This document shows positions 57,042-64,000 of a stretch of 64,000 nt of DNA, one piece after another; the first letter of the stretch is position 1, and each line of letters opens with the position of its first letter. The translations under genes were made by a program, and so were the position numbers. Location of the stretch: contig NZ_JAAAMK010000003.1 of NCBI RefSeq assembly GCF_024105665.1, forward strand, positions 372,001 through 436,000, read 5' to 3'. A model generated the notes under the pieces. It was not told the origin of the DNA. It saw only the letters and a list, made by a program, of their open reading frames with translations, and ran no database searches. This DNA comes from Aliihoeflea aestuarii (GTDB lineage: Bacteria; Pseudomonadota; Alphaproteobacteria; Rhizobiales; Rhizobiaceae).

Positions 57042-58190
57042 TCACCCCAGAATGTTCTTCGCGGCGCGCAGGAATATCCGTGCGCCGATCGGGATCAGAT
57101 CGTCGGGAAAATCGTAGTCGGGATTGTGAAGCTGCGGGTACGTCTCGCCCGCGCCGAGGAACATCATCGCCGATTTCGCGCGCTGCCCGAATGCACCGAA
57201 ATCCTCCGACGCGCGCATCGGCAAATCCTTGTCGTCATGCGCAATGCCCTCATCGTCCATCGCGCGGCGCAGATGATCGGCGGCTTGCGGCGCATTCAGC
57301 GAGGCGACGAAAATCTCGTGATAATCGATCTTGAGCCCGAGACCGGACCGTTCCGCCGTGCCCTTCGCCAGCGCTTCGGCCTGTTCGCACAAAGCCGCCA
57401 TGCGCCCGTCGAGCCGGGTGCGCAGCGTCGCGCGGATTTCGGCATGGCCCGGCGCGATGCCGAAGACCGCTTCGCCCATAGTCGCATGCGTCACCGTCAC
57501 CATGGCGAACCCATCCTCATCGAACCGCCCGCCGCCAAGCGCCGCAAGCGCCGGCATCAGATCGGCGACGGCCTGCATCGGCGAAATGCCCGTTTCGGGC
57601 ATCGAGGAATGCGCGGTTTTGCCCGTCAGCTCGATCCGCATGCCGCGCGAGGCGCAATTCACCACGCCATCCCTGATACGCACTTGCCCGAAGGGCACGC
57701 CCGGCAGATTGTGCAGCGAAAACGCGAAGTTCGGCAGGATGGTCCCGTAGCGCGGATCGGCGACGACGCCAGCCGCCCCGTCGCCGGTTTCCTCCGCCGG
57801 CTGGAACATCAGGACGACGCGGCCGGACGCCGGACGCTCGCGGCCGAATACCCGGCCGAGCGCGGCGAGGATCGCCGTGTGACCGTCATGGCCGCACATA
57901 TGCGACTTGCCGGGTATTTCCGATTTGTGCGGTACGTTGCCGAGTTCCTCGATCGGGAGCGCGTCGAGTTCGGAGCGGAAAAGCAGCGTCGGTCCCGGCT
58001 TGCCACTGTCGTAAACGGCGGCAACGCCATGTCCGCCGAGCCCGGTCAGGATTTCGTCCGGTTCCGTCGGCGTCAGGAAGGAGACGACTTCCAGCGCCGT
58101 CTTTTCCTCCTCGTTGGAAATTTCGGGCTGCCGATGCAGCTTTTGCCGCCATTTTGTCAGGTCCGCGATGTCGCTGTTGGTTAGTTGCAT
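57042..58190 (-). CDS. M20 family amidohydrolase
   Basis: Encodes 382 residues from ATG 58190 (MQLTNSDIADLTKWRQ). M20 motifs: KLHRQPEISNEEE, FRSELDALPIEE, HMCGHDGHTAILAALG, MFQPAEETGDGA and GKTAHSSMPETGISP, plus LHNPDYDFPDDLI near the end. It should cleave amide bonds of N-acyl amino acids or similar compounds. It sits between the FAD-dependent dehydrogenase (10 bp) and the AAC(3)-like gene (3 bp). It is a different paralogue from the one at 36262-37425. Confidence 0.88.
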   Translation of the reverse strand: MQLTNSDIADLTKWRQKLHRQPEISNEEEKTALEVVSFLTPTEPDEILTGLGGHGVAAVYDSGKPGPTLLFRSELDALPIEELGNVPHKSEIPGKSHMCGHDGHTAILAALGRVFGRERPASGRVVLMFQPAEETGDGAAGVVADPRYGTILPNFAFSLHNLPGVPFGQVRIRDGVVNCASRGMRIELTGKTAHSSMPETGISPMQAVADLMPALAALGGGRFDEDGFAMVTVTHATMGEAVFGIAPGHAEIRATLRTRLDGRMAALCEQAEALAKGTAERSGLGLKIDYHEIFVASLNAPQAADHLRRAMDDEGIAHDDKDLPMRASEDFGAFGQRAKSAMMFLGAGETYPQLHNPDYDFPDDLIPIGARIFLRAAKNILG

Positions 58191-58200
58191 GATGTCTCTT

Positions 58201-59847
58201 TCAGTCCGCTGCCTTGCGCCCCGCATTGCGGCCGGAAAAGATGCAGCCGCCGAGGAAGGTGCCTTCGAGCGCGTTGTATCCGTGATAGCCCCCGCCGCCA
58301 AACCCGGCCGCCTCGCCAGCCGCGAAAAGGCCCTGCATCGCTTCTCCATTCGCGCCCAGAACACGTCCGTCGAGGTCGGTATGGATGCCGCCAAGCGTCT
58401 TGCGCGTCAGAATGTTGAGCCGCACCGCGATCAGCGGGCCGTTCGCCGGATCGAGAATTCTGTGCGGCTTCGCCGTACGGATCAGCCGGTCGCCTAGATA
58501 GGCGCGCGCGCCGCGAATGGCGGTCACCTGCGCGTCCTTGGCGAAGGGATTGTCGATCTGCCGGTCGCGCGCGGCGATCTGCGCCTCGAGCCGGCCGTGG
58601 TCGATCAGATCTTCGCCGATAAGCCGGTTCATGCCCGCGACGAGTTCGCCGAGCGAGGATGAAACGACGAAGTCCGCGCCCTTGCTCTTGAACGCCTCGA
58701 CCGGCGGCGGCGCACCCCTGCCACGCCGGCTTTTCACCACCTGCGTCCATTCCTTCGAGGTCAGGTCCGGGTTCTGCTCGGAGCCCGACAGCGCGAATTC
58801 CTTTTCGATGATCTTCTGCGTCAGCACGAACCAGGAATGATCGCGCCCTGTGGCGAGGATGCGCTTCAGCGTCGCCAGCGTATCGAAACCGGGCATGCAC
58901 GGTGCTTCGAGGCGTGTCCCGAAGGCGTCGAACCAGAGTGAGGACGGGCCGGGCAAGATGCGGATGCCGTGGTTCGGCCAGATCGGGTTCCAGTTCTTCA
59001 GGCCCTCCGTGTAGTGCCACATCCGGTCCTCGTTGATGATAGCGGCACCCGCCTCGCGCGCGATGCCGATCATCCGCCCATCGACATGGTGCGGCACGCC
59101 GGCAACCATCGTCTTCGGCGCGGGGCCGAGCCGGTCTGCGGGCCAGTTCCGCCGCACCAGATCATGATCGCCGCCGATTCCGCCGGAGGTGACGATGATC
59201 GCCCCGGCAGATAGTTCGAAGTCGCTGGCCACCTCGCGGGAGGATCGCGCGCCGCGCCCGACCGTGGATGGGGCCAGCACCTCGCCGGCAACGCCCGTCA
59301 CGGCACCATTCGTCTTCAACAGCCGGCTTGCGCGATGGCGGAACTTCAATTCGATGCGCCCCGCATCGACATGCGCGCGCACGCGCTTTTCGAACGGTTC
59401 GACCACGCCCGGCCCGGTTCCCCATGTCAGGTGAAAGCGCGGCACGGAGTTGCCGTGACCTGTGGCGAGCGATCCGCCGCGCTCGGCCCAGCCGACAACC
59501 GGAAACCAGCGCATGCCCATCTGGTAAAGCCATGCGCGCATCTCGCCGGCAGCGAAGTCGAGATAGGCGTCGGCGACGCGTCGCGGCCAGAAATCCACGT
59601 CCCGGTCGAATCCCGCCGATCCGGCCCAGTCCGATGCGGCAAGCTCCCGGCTGTCGCGAATGCGCATGCGCCGCTGCTCTTGCGTATCGATCATGAAGAG
59701 CCCGCCGAGCGACCAGAAGGCCTGTCCGCCGAGCGAGTTCGCCCCTTCCTGCTCAAGCACGATCACACGCTTGCCACGATCGCCGAGTTCGGCGGCTGCC
59801 GCGAGCCCGGCCAGCCCGCCGCCGATGATGATTGCGTCCGCGTCCAT
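58201..59847 (-). CDS. FAD-binding dehydrogenase, fumarate reductase/ketosteroid dehydrogenase type
   Basis: Encodes 548 residues. The N-terminal FAD loop is IIIGGGLAGLAAAAELGDRG, followed by VIVLEQEGANSLGGQAFWS-type sequence (EQEGANSLGGQAFW) and the later GGIGGDHDLVRRNWP. The C-terminus has GGIHTDLDGRVLG, GLFAAGEAAGFGGGGYHGYN and LGGCIFSGRNAG, the FAD-binding end of this superfamily. Such enzymes desaturate or reduce ketosteroid-like or dicarboxylate substrates; the actual one is unknown. It is the first gene of the operon ending with the AAC(3)-like gene. Confidence 0.88.
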   Translation of the reverse strand: MDADAIIIGGGLAGLAAAAELGDRGKRVIVLEQEGANSLGGQAFWSLGGLFMIDTQEQRRMRIRDSRELAASDWAGSAGFDRDVDFWPRRVADAYLDFAAGEMRAWLYQMGMRWFPVVGWAERGGSLATGHGNSVPRFHLTWGTGPGVVEPFEKRVRAHVDAGRIELKFRHRASRLLKTNGAVTGVAGEVLAPSTVGRGARSSREVASDFELSAGAIIVTSGGIGGDHDLVRRNWPADRLGPAPKTMVAGVPHHVDGRMIGIAREAGAAIINEDRMWHYTEGLKNWNPIWPNHGIRILPGPSSLWFDAFGTRLEAPCMPGFDTLATLKRILATGRDHSWFVLTQKIIEKEFALSGSEQNPDLTSKEWTQVVKSRRGRGAPPPVEAFKSKGADFVVSSSLGELVAGMNRLIGEDLIDHGRLEAQIAARDRQIDNPFAKDAQVTAIRGARAYLGDRLIRTAKPHRILDPANGPLIAVRLNILTRKTLGGIHTDLDGRVLGANGEAMQGLFAAGEAAGFGGGGYHGYNALEGTFLGGCIFSGRNAGRKAAD

Positions 59848-59883
59848 AATCGCTCCCCCCGATACGTGGCCTGTTTCCCGCGC

Positions 59884-60915
59884 CTATCTCTCCGTCAGCT
59901 TCAGCTCGATCCGCCGGTTGCGGTCGCGTGCTTCGGGGGTGTCGGCCGTGTCGAGCGGCTGGAATTCGCCGAAGCCGGCGGCGACGAGCCGGTCGGCCGG
60001 GACGCCTTGCGCGACGAGAAACTTCACCACCGAGATGGCGCGTGCGGCCGACAGTTCCCAATTGTCGCGGAAGCGGCCCGTGCCCGACAGCGGCACGTTG
60101 TCTGTGTGGCCGTCGACGCGCAATACCCAGTTGATTTCCGGCGGTATCTCGCGCTGGAGATCGAGCACCGCTCCGGCCAGTGTCGTCATTTCCTGCTGGC
60201 CGGCCGGGTTGATCACGTCGGCTCCCACCGGAAACAGGACTTCGGACTGGAAGACGAACCGGTCGCCGACGATGCGGATATTCTCGCGGTCGGAGAGGAT
60301 TTCACGCAGCCGGCCGAAGAAGTCCGAGCGATAGCGGTTCAGTTCCTGCACGCGCTGGGCGAGCGCGACGTTCAGCCGCCGGCCGAGATCGGCGATCCGC
60401 GCGCTCGATTCCTGATCGCGCGCCTCGGACACGTCGAGGGCAGCTTCCAGCGCGCCGATCTGGCTGCGCAGGGCGGCGATCTGCTGGTTCAGAAGCTCGA
60501 CCTGTGAAAGCGCGCGCTGCGAGATCTGGCGTTCGTCGTCGAGTTCGCCGGTCAGCGAGCCGATCCGCGCCTCGGTTTCGGCGCCTGCGCCAGCGCCTGC
60601 ATCCAGCAATTGCTGGAGCCGCGAGCGCTCGCCCTCGGCCCGCGACAAAGACGCCTGGAGCGAGGAAAGCGCGTCCTCCATGTCCTGCGTGTTCGATTGT
60701 TCGAGCGCCAGAAGCTGGGTCAGTTCGTTGATCTGCGCGTTGAGCCGGACCAGCGCCTGATCGCGTCCGCTGATCTCCTGTGAAAGCAGGAACTGCGCCA
60801 GCACGAACACCGACAAGAGGAACATGATGGCCAGAAGCAGCGTCGACAGGGCGTCGACGAAGCCGGGCCAGTAGTCGACATGACGCTGACTGCGTCTGCC
60901 CCGCGCAAGCGCCAT
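59884..60915 (-). CDS. OmpA/MotB-domain peptidoglycan-binding membrane protein
   Basis: Encodes 343 residues: a basic start, one transmembrane helix with PGFVDALSTLLLAIMFLLSV, as in MotB/TolR-like stator proteins, a coiled coil of about 150 residues rich in Leu, Glu, Gln and Ala, and a C-terminal OmpA domain with RVDGHTDNVPLSG, NWELSAARAISVVKFLV and GFGEFQPLDT. It probably forms a proton-driven stator-like unit with the MotA-like neighbour and binds peptidoglycan. It begins directly after that gene's stop. No flagellar gene is nearby. Confidence 0.88.
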   Translation of the reverse strand: MALARGRRSQRHVDYWPGFVDALSTLLLAIMFLLSVFVLAQFLLSQEISGRDQALVRLNAQINELTQLLALEQSNTQDMEDALSSLQASLSRAEGERSRLQQLLDAGAGAGAETEARIGSLTGELDDERQISQRALSQVELLNQQIAALRSQIGALEAALDVSEARDQESSARIADLGRRLNVALAQRVQELNRYRSDFFGRLREILSDRENIRIVGDRFVFQSEVLFPVGADVINPAGQQEMTTLAGAVLDLQREIPPEINWVLRVDGHTDNVPLSGTGRFRDNWELSAARAISVVKFLVAQGVPADRLVAAGFGEFQPLDTADTPEARDRNRRIELKLTER

Positions 60916-61941
60916 TTAGTGCCGGTCCTGCTTTTCGAGCGCGCCGGCGATGCGGTCGAGCGTGGCGCGCATCTCGCGCTGCTCGTTCGCCTGGGTCTCC
61001 ACCCAGTCGCGCATCATCTGCTGTTCGGAGCGCATGTTCTTGACCAGTCCCGAGATGCCGTCGGCAAGGTTCGCCATCGCCGCCGCCACGCGCGGGTTCG
61101 CGCCGCCGCCCTGTTCCTGCATCAGGCGCAGCCGTTCCGACATCGCCTTGATCTCCTCGGCCGAGTTGGCCTTCAGCGGATCGACGACCGACAGATCGGA
61201 GCCGAGATCGGTGACCGACGACAGCCAGTTTTCGAGTTCGACATAGAACCGGTTCTGCGCGCGCCCCGCCTGAAGATCGAGGAAGCCGAGCACCAGCGAA
61301 CCGGACAGGCCGAACAGCGAGGACGAGAACGCCGTGCCCATGCCCGACAGCGGCGCGGAAAGCCCCGCCTGCAAAGTCGCGAGCGTGTCGCTCGGGCTGC
61401 CGGTGCCCGGATCGAGCGTCTGGATGGTGGTCGAGATCGAGCCGATGGTCTGGAGCAGGCCCCAGAAGGTGCCGAGCAGGCCGAGAAAGACGAGAAGCCC
61501 GATCAAATAGCGCGAGATGTCGCGGCTTTCATCGAGGCGGGTGGCGATCGAATCGAGGATCGAGCGCAGCGTCGTGGTCGAGAGCGCCATGGTGGTCGAA
61601 CGCGACAGCAGCGCTTTCATCGGGGCGAGCAGCACGGGCTCCGTCTCGGCCGATCCGGCGCGGAAGGAATTGACCCAGCGGATTTCGCGGAACAGCCGGA
61701 TCACCTGCCCGAAGACCAGCAGGATGCCGATCAGCAGCACGCCGAAGATCAGGCCGTTCAGGCCCGGATTGGTCTGGAAGGCCGCCGAAATCTGGCGATA
61801 GAGGATCGCCGCGATGAAGCCGACGATCACCAGGAAGATGATCATCGAGAACAGGAAGACCTGGGGACTGGACAGGCCGCGCGGATCGTAATCCGCGTCG
61901 TCGACGCTGTCGTCAGCACCCAGAGTTCTCAGAAAGGCCAT
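60916..61941 (-). CDS. MotA/TolQ/ExbB proton-channel-like membrane protein
   Basis: Encodes 341 residues. Two N-terminal hydrophobic segments (VFLFSMIIFLVIVGFIAAIL region and GLIFGVLLIGILLVFG) precede RYLIGLLVFLGLLGTFWGLLQ and, after a loop, GMGTAFSSSLFGLSGSLVLGF, the last two having the MotA/TolQ pattern with Thr-rich and Gly-rich helix faces. Its partner is the OmpA-domain gene that begins at the next base. Similar pairs in rhizobia are annotated as motor-like proteins of unknown duty, and a role in envelope or cell-wall mechanics is likely. Confidence 0.85.
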   Translation of the reverse strand: MAFLRTLGADDSVDDADYDPRGLSSPQVFLFSMIIFLVIVGFIAAILYRQISAAFQTNPGLNGLIFGVLLIGILLVFGQVIRLFREIRWVNSFRAGSAETEPVLLAPMKALLSRSTTMALSTTTLRSILDSIATRLDESRDISRYLIGLLVFLGLLGTFWGLLQTIGSISTTIQTLDPGTGSPSDTLATLQAGLSAPLSGMGTAFSSSLFGLSGSLVLGFLDLQAGRAQNRFYVELENWLSSVTDLGSDLSVVDPLKANSAEEIKAMSERLRLMQEQGGGANPRVAAAMANLADGISGLVKNMRSEQQMMRDWVETQANEQREMRATLDRIAGALEKQDRH

Positions 61942-62097
61942 GCCGCGTGCCCCGGATTCGTGCCGCTTGAAATTCGGTCACGACCTTAAACGCAATCATG
62001 GCGAAATTGAAAGGATGTGTGCGCGAGTTCGCACGCATTGCCCAACTATCGCCGGATTACGTCCTCGGATTGGCGAGGTCGTCAAACCCGCAAAGCC

Positions 62098-62202
62098 GTC
62101 ATGCTCGGGCCTGTCCCTGAGCATCTGGTCACGTCGAATTCGTCACGCATGCCGTATACTTCAAGGATCGGCGCAGATCCTCGGCATAAGGCCGAGGATG
62201 AC
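62098..62202. repeat. Intergenic palindrome of the same family as 12104-12223
   Basis: The arm 62098-62127 begins GTCATGCTCGGGCCTGTCCC and the arm 62174-62202 ends GGCCGAGGATGAC; they pair imperfectly. The TCxTGCTCGGG/CCGAGGATGA core is related to the palindrome between dapF and mtaB. It fills much of the 279-bp gap between the MotA-like gene and the inositol-monophosphatase-family gene, which otherwise holds no gene. Confidence 0.8.
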
Positions 62203-62220
62203 GACGTGAGCCCGACTGAA

Positions 62221-63012
62221 TCACACCGGCTTGGCGAGCGTCTTCAACAGCGTCTTGTGGATTTGCTCGTTGCCGGCGACGACCGATCCGCCTGCCAGAA
62301 CGTCCTGCCCGCCGTCGCGGTCGGAAGCAAAGCCTCCCGCCTCGCGCACCAGAAGCAGGCCGGCCGCCATGTCCCAGGCAGCCAGACCGTCTTCCCAGTA
62401 TCCGTCGAAACGCCCGGCGGCGACATAAGCGAGATCGAGCGAGGCCGCGCCCATGCGGCGGATGCCCGACACTTCGCCCATGACGTTGCGCAAATCGACC
62501 AGCGCCTTGCCGTGATGGCCGCGCCCCAGATGCGGAATGCCGTTTGCGATGACGCAATCGGACAGTTTCGAGCGCGCCGCGACGCGCAAGCGGCGATCGT
62601 TCATGAACGCCCCGCCGCCGCGCTCGGCGGTGTAGAGCTCGTCCATCGCCGGGTTGTAGACGACGGCGGCCACGATCTGGCCCTGACGCTCCAGCGCGAT
62701 CGAGATCGCGAAGAGCGGAATGCCGTGCAGGAAGTTCGTCGTGCCGTCGAGCGGGTCGACGATCCATGTGTGCTGGCCGTCATCGCCCTCGATCGCGCCG
62801 CGCTCTTCCATCAGGAAGGAATAGCCCGGCCGCGCGCGCGACAGTTCCGCGTGGATGATCTCCTCGGCCTTGCGGTCGGCCTGGCTCACATAGTCGCCCG
62901 GTCCCTTGAGCGAGACCTGCAAATTCTGCACCTCGCCGAAATCTCGGGCAAGCGAGCGCCCGGCCTTCATTGCGGCCTGGACCATGACGTTGAGAAGGGC
63001 GGAACGTGCCAT
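62221..63012 (-). CDS. suhB: Inositol monophosphatase family protein
   Basis: Encodes 263 residues. The lithium-sensitive phosphatase motifs are MEERGAIEGDD, WIVDPLDGTTNFLHGIP and AYVAAGRFDGYWEDGLAAWDMAAG (core WEDGLAAWDMAAG). It should hydrolyse inositol phosphates; E. coli SuhB also aids rRNA antitermination. Order behind efp is usual in Rhizobiales. A long palindrome lies between efp and this gene. The symbol is given by general similarity. Confidence 0.88.
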   Translation of the reverse strand: MARSALLNVMVQAAMKAGRSLARDFGEVQNLQVSLKGPGDYVSQADRKAEEIIHAELSRARPGYSFLMEERGAIEGDDGQHTWIVDPLDGTTNFLHGIPLFAISIALERQGQIVAAVVYNPAMDELYTAERGGGAFMNDRRLRVAARSKLSDCVIANGIPHLGRGHHGKALVDLRNVMGEVSGIRRMGAASLDLAYVAAGRFDGYWEDGLAAWDMAAGLLLVREAGGFASDRDGGQDVLAGGSVVAGNEQIHKTLLKTLAKPV

Positions 63013-63063
63013 TTTTGAATCCTTTGCGCTGCCGCGTCGGAAAAAGGTGTTGAGGCGAGGAGA

Positions 63064-63178
63064 GCCGGTTCAGGTCGAGCCGAAAATGGTCGGGTTCGAG
63101 AACCGGAGCGGAGCGTACATCAGTACGTGAGCACCGGAAGCGCAGAAACCGCCCATTTGCAGGCCGACATGGACCGGC
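63064..63178. repeat. Large imperfect palindrome between efp and suhB
   Basis: The arm 63064-63089 (GCCGGTTCAGGTCGAGCC, then GAAAATGG) is an imperfect reverse complement of 63153-63178 (CCATTTGCAGGCCG, then ACATGGACCGGC). The inner part contains CGTACATCAGTACG as an extra small palindrome. It occupies most of the 175-bp gap between the two co-directional genes and would form a strong RNA structure. Confidence 0.75.
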
Positions 63179-63187
63179 TATGCCGCC

Positions 63188-63754
63188 TCAATCGGCGCGA
63201 CGTACGTAGGTGATCTCATTCGTATCGACGACGATGCGCTCGCCCGACGAAATGAAGGGCGGGACCATGACGCGCACGCCGTTTTCCATCACCGCCGGCT
63301 TGTAGGACGAGGCTGCCGTCTGGCCTTTGACGACCGGGTCGGCCTCGGCGATGGTGAGCGTCACATAGTCCGGCAGCGAAATGCCGATCGGCTTTTCCTC
63401 GTAAAGCTCGACCGTCACGATCATGCCATCCTGAAGGAAGGCCGCGCGCTCACCGACGAAATCCTTGTCGAGTTCGAGCTGTTCGTAGCTCTCCTGGTCC
63501 ATGAAGACCAGCGCCTCGCCCTGCTCGTAGAGGTAGGAGAAATCCTTCTGCTCGAGGCGGACCTTCTCGACGGTCTCGGCGGCGCGGAAGCGCTCGTTGA
63601 GCTTGGTGCCGTTGATCAGGTTCTTCAGTTCGACCTGATTGTAGGCGCCGCCCTTGCCGGGCTTGACCGCATTGGTCTTGACCGCGACCCACAGCCCGCC
63701 ATCGTGCTCGATGACATTGCCGGGACGGATTTCATTGCCGTTGATCTTCGCCAT
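63188..63754 (-). CDS. efp: Translation elongation factor P
   Basis: Encodes 188 residues from ATG 63754 ([12 protein letters not shown]). The three-barrel protein shows [18 protein letters not shown] with Lys34 in the loop that EpmA/EpmB lysinylate, then [12 protein letters not shown] and the C-terminal [20 protein letters not shown] with [21 protein letters not shown] rescues ribosomes stalled at polyproline. The conserved Lys34 predicts EpmAB-type modification genes elsewhere; none lies wholly in the window. The 57-residue FtsY-style Pro-rich proteins nearby would be typical clients. Confidence 0.97.
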   Translation of the reverse strand: MAKINGNEIRPGNVIEHDGGLWVAVKTNAVKPGKGGAYNQVELKNLINGTKLNERFRAAETVEKVRLEQKDFSYLYEQGEALVFMDQESYEQLELDKDFVGERAAFLQDGMIVTVELYEEKPIGISLPDYVTLTIAEADPVVKGQTAASSYKPAVMENGVRVMVPPFISSGERIVVDTNEITYVRRAD

Positions 63755-63952
63755 GATCGTCTTTCGCAAGATTGGGGTTGGCCGTTCGGCCGGAATTTGC
63801 GGCTTCCAAGACCATAAAACGCCGCGTCAGGCAAGGGTGGCGGGCCGCACGGCCGAATTGAGCGTGATCCATGACCGGGGCAAGGGCCGGCCGATGCCAC
63901 GCCATCGCATCCCGCGCGGTCTTAAACTTTCGTATGAGGCGGATCTGAATTA

Positions 63953-64000
63953 TGCCCGCCATGCGCCGGTTATCAAACAATTTTCAGAAGGCAGGGGCGC
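63953..64000 (+). CDS. Possible start of a gene truncated by the window end
   Basis: An ATG at 63953 opens a frame reading MPAMRRLSNNFQKAGA to the last base. A GAGG lies about 13 bases upstream. It is divergent from efp, where rhizobial genomes often have epmA or epmB genes, but 16 residues are too few to identify a family. The frame could also be chance. Confidence 0.25.

Overview
The window is GC-rich DNA (array and a few intergenic stretches excepted) with very dense, coding-biased genes. Gene content and order point to an alphaproteobacterium of the Rhizobiales (Hyphomicrobiales): yciB-ftsY-mtaB-dapF, mdh-sucCDAB-lpd, an Omp19-like lipoprotein, zapE, rpmE next to an ABC exporter, sqdBDC, and many long intergenic palindromes of the kind known from rhizobia. 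No tRNA or rRNA gene and no prophage or transposase was seen, so apart from the CRISPR locus this reads as ordinary chromosome.

Layout. 1-4267: the 3' end of a type II-C CRISPR-Cas locus (cas9 C-terminus, cas1, cas2, then 32 identical 36-bp repeats with 31 spacers). 4299-7678, minus strand: a sulfolipid (SQDG) operon sqdB-sqdD-sqdC, interrupted between sqdB and sqdD by a small DUF4258/DUF2283 pair whose DUF4258 gene carries two frameshifts. 7737-14463, minus: a pyridoxamine-phosphate-oxidase-like protein, yciB, ftsY, mtaB, dapF, a tiny membrane protein and a metallo-beta-lactamase-fold hydrolase. 14571-18147: a phosphonate-type ABC transporter (phnD-phnC-phnE-phnE) behind a three-unit PHO box. 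18309-20048: Omp19-like lipoprotein and zapE. 20272-29660: TCA-cycle cluster mdh-sucC-sucD-sucA-sucB-MAPEG-lpd. 29800-40600: M3 peptidase, a MarR/MFS pair with a palindromic operator, carbonic anhydrase, a pdxY-containing minus operon, pncA, a methyltransferase, ppa and an acetyltransferase. 41355-43261, minus: rimM-trmD-rplS. 43339-47691: xerC, a TraB-family protein, small proteins, a GNAT and a MoxR ATPase. 47941-49684: a probable 6S RNA followed by fau (ygfA) and a YmdB-like phosphodiesterase. 49474-54576: DUF1801, TerC, an MBL protein, yebC, a SelT/Rdx-like CxxC protein, an HI0933-type flavoprotein, rpmE. 54715-63754: ABC exporter, a three-gene operon including an AAC(3)-I-like acetyltransferase, a MotA/OmpA-domain pair, an inositol-monophosphatase-family gene and efp.

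How parts work together. Cas1-Cas2 would add spacers to the array and Cas9 would use the crRNAs; each repeat read on the minus strand ends in an extended -10-like motif, so crRNAs may be made from promoters inside the repeats, as in Neisseria and Campylobacter. The array also lies only 31 bp beyond the end of sqdC in the same direction, so sulfolipid-operon read-through could transcribe it. Sulfolipid synthesis and the PHO-controlled transporter both fit adaptation to phosphate limitation. The suc/lpd genes encode 2-oxoglutarate dehydrogenase and succinyl-CoA synthetase. All functions are inferred from sequence motifs recognised by eye; no database search was run.
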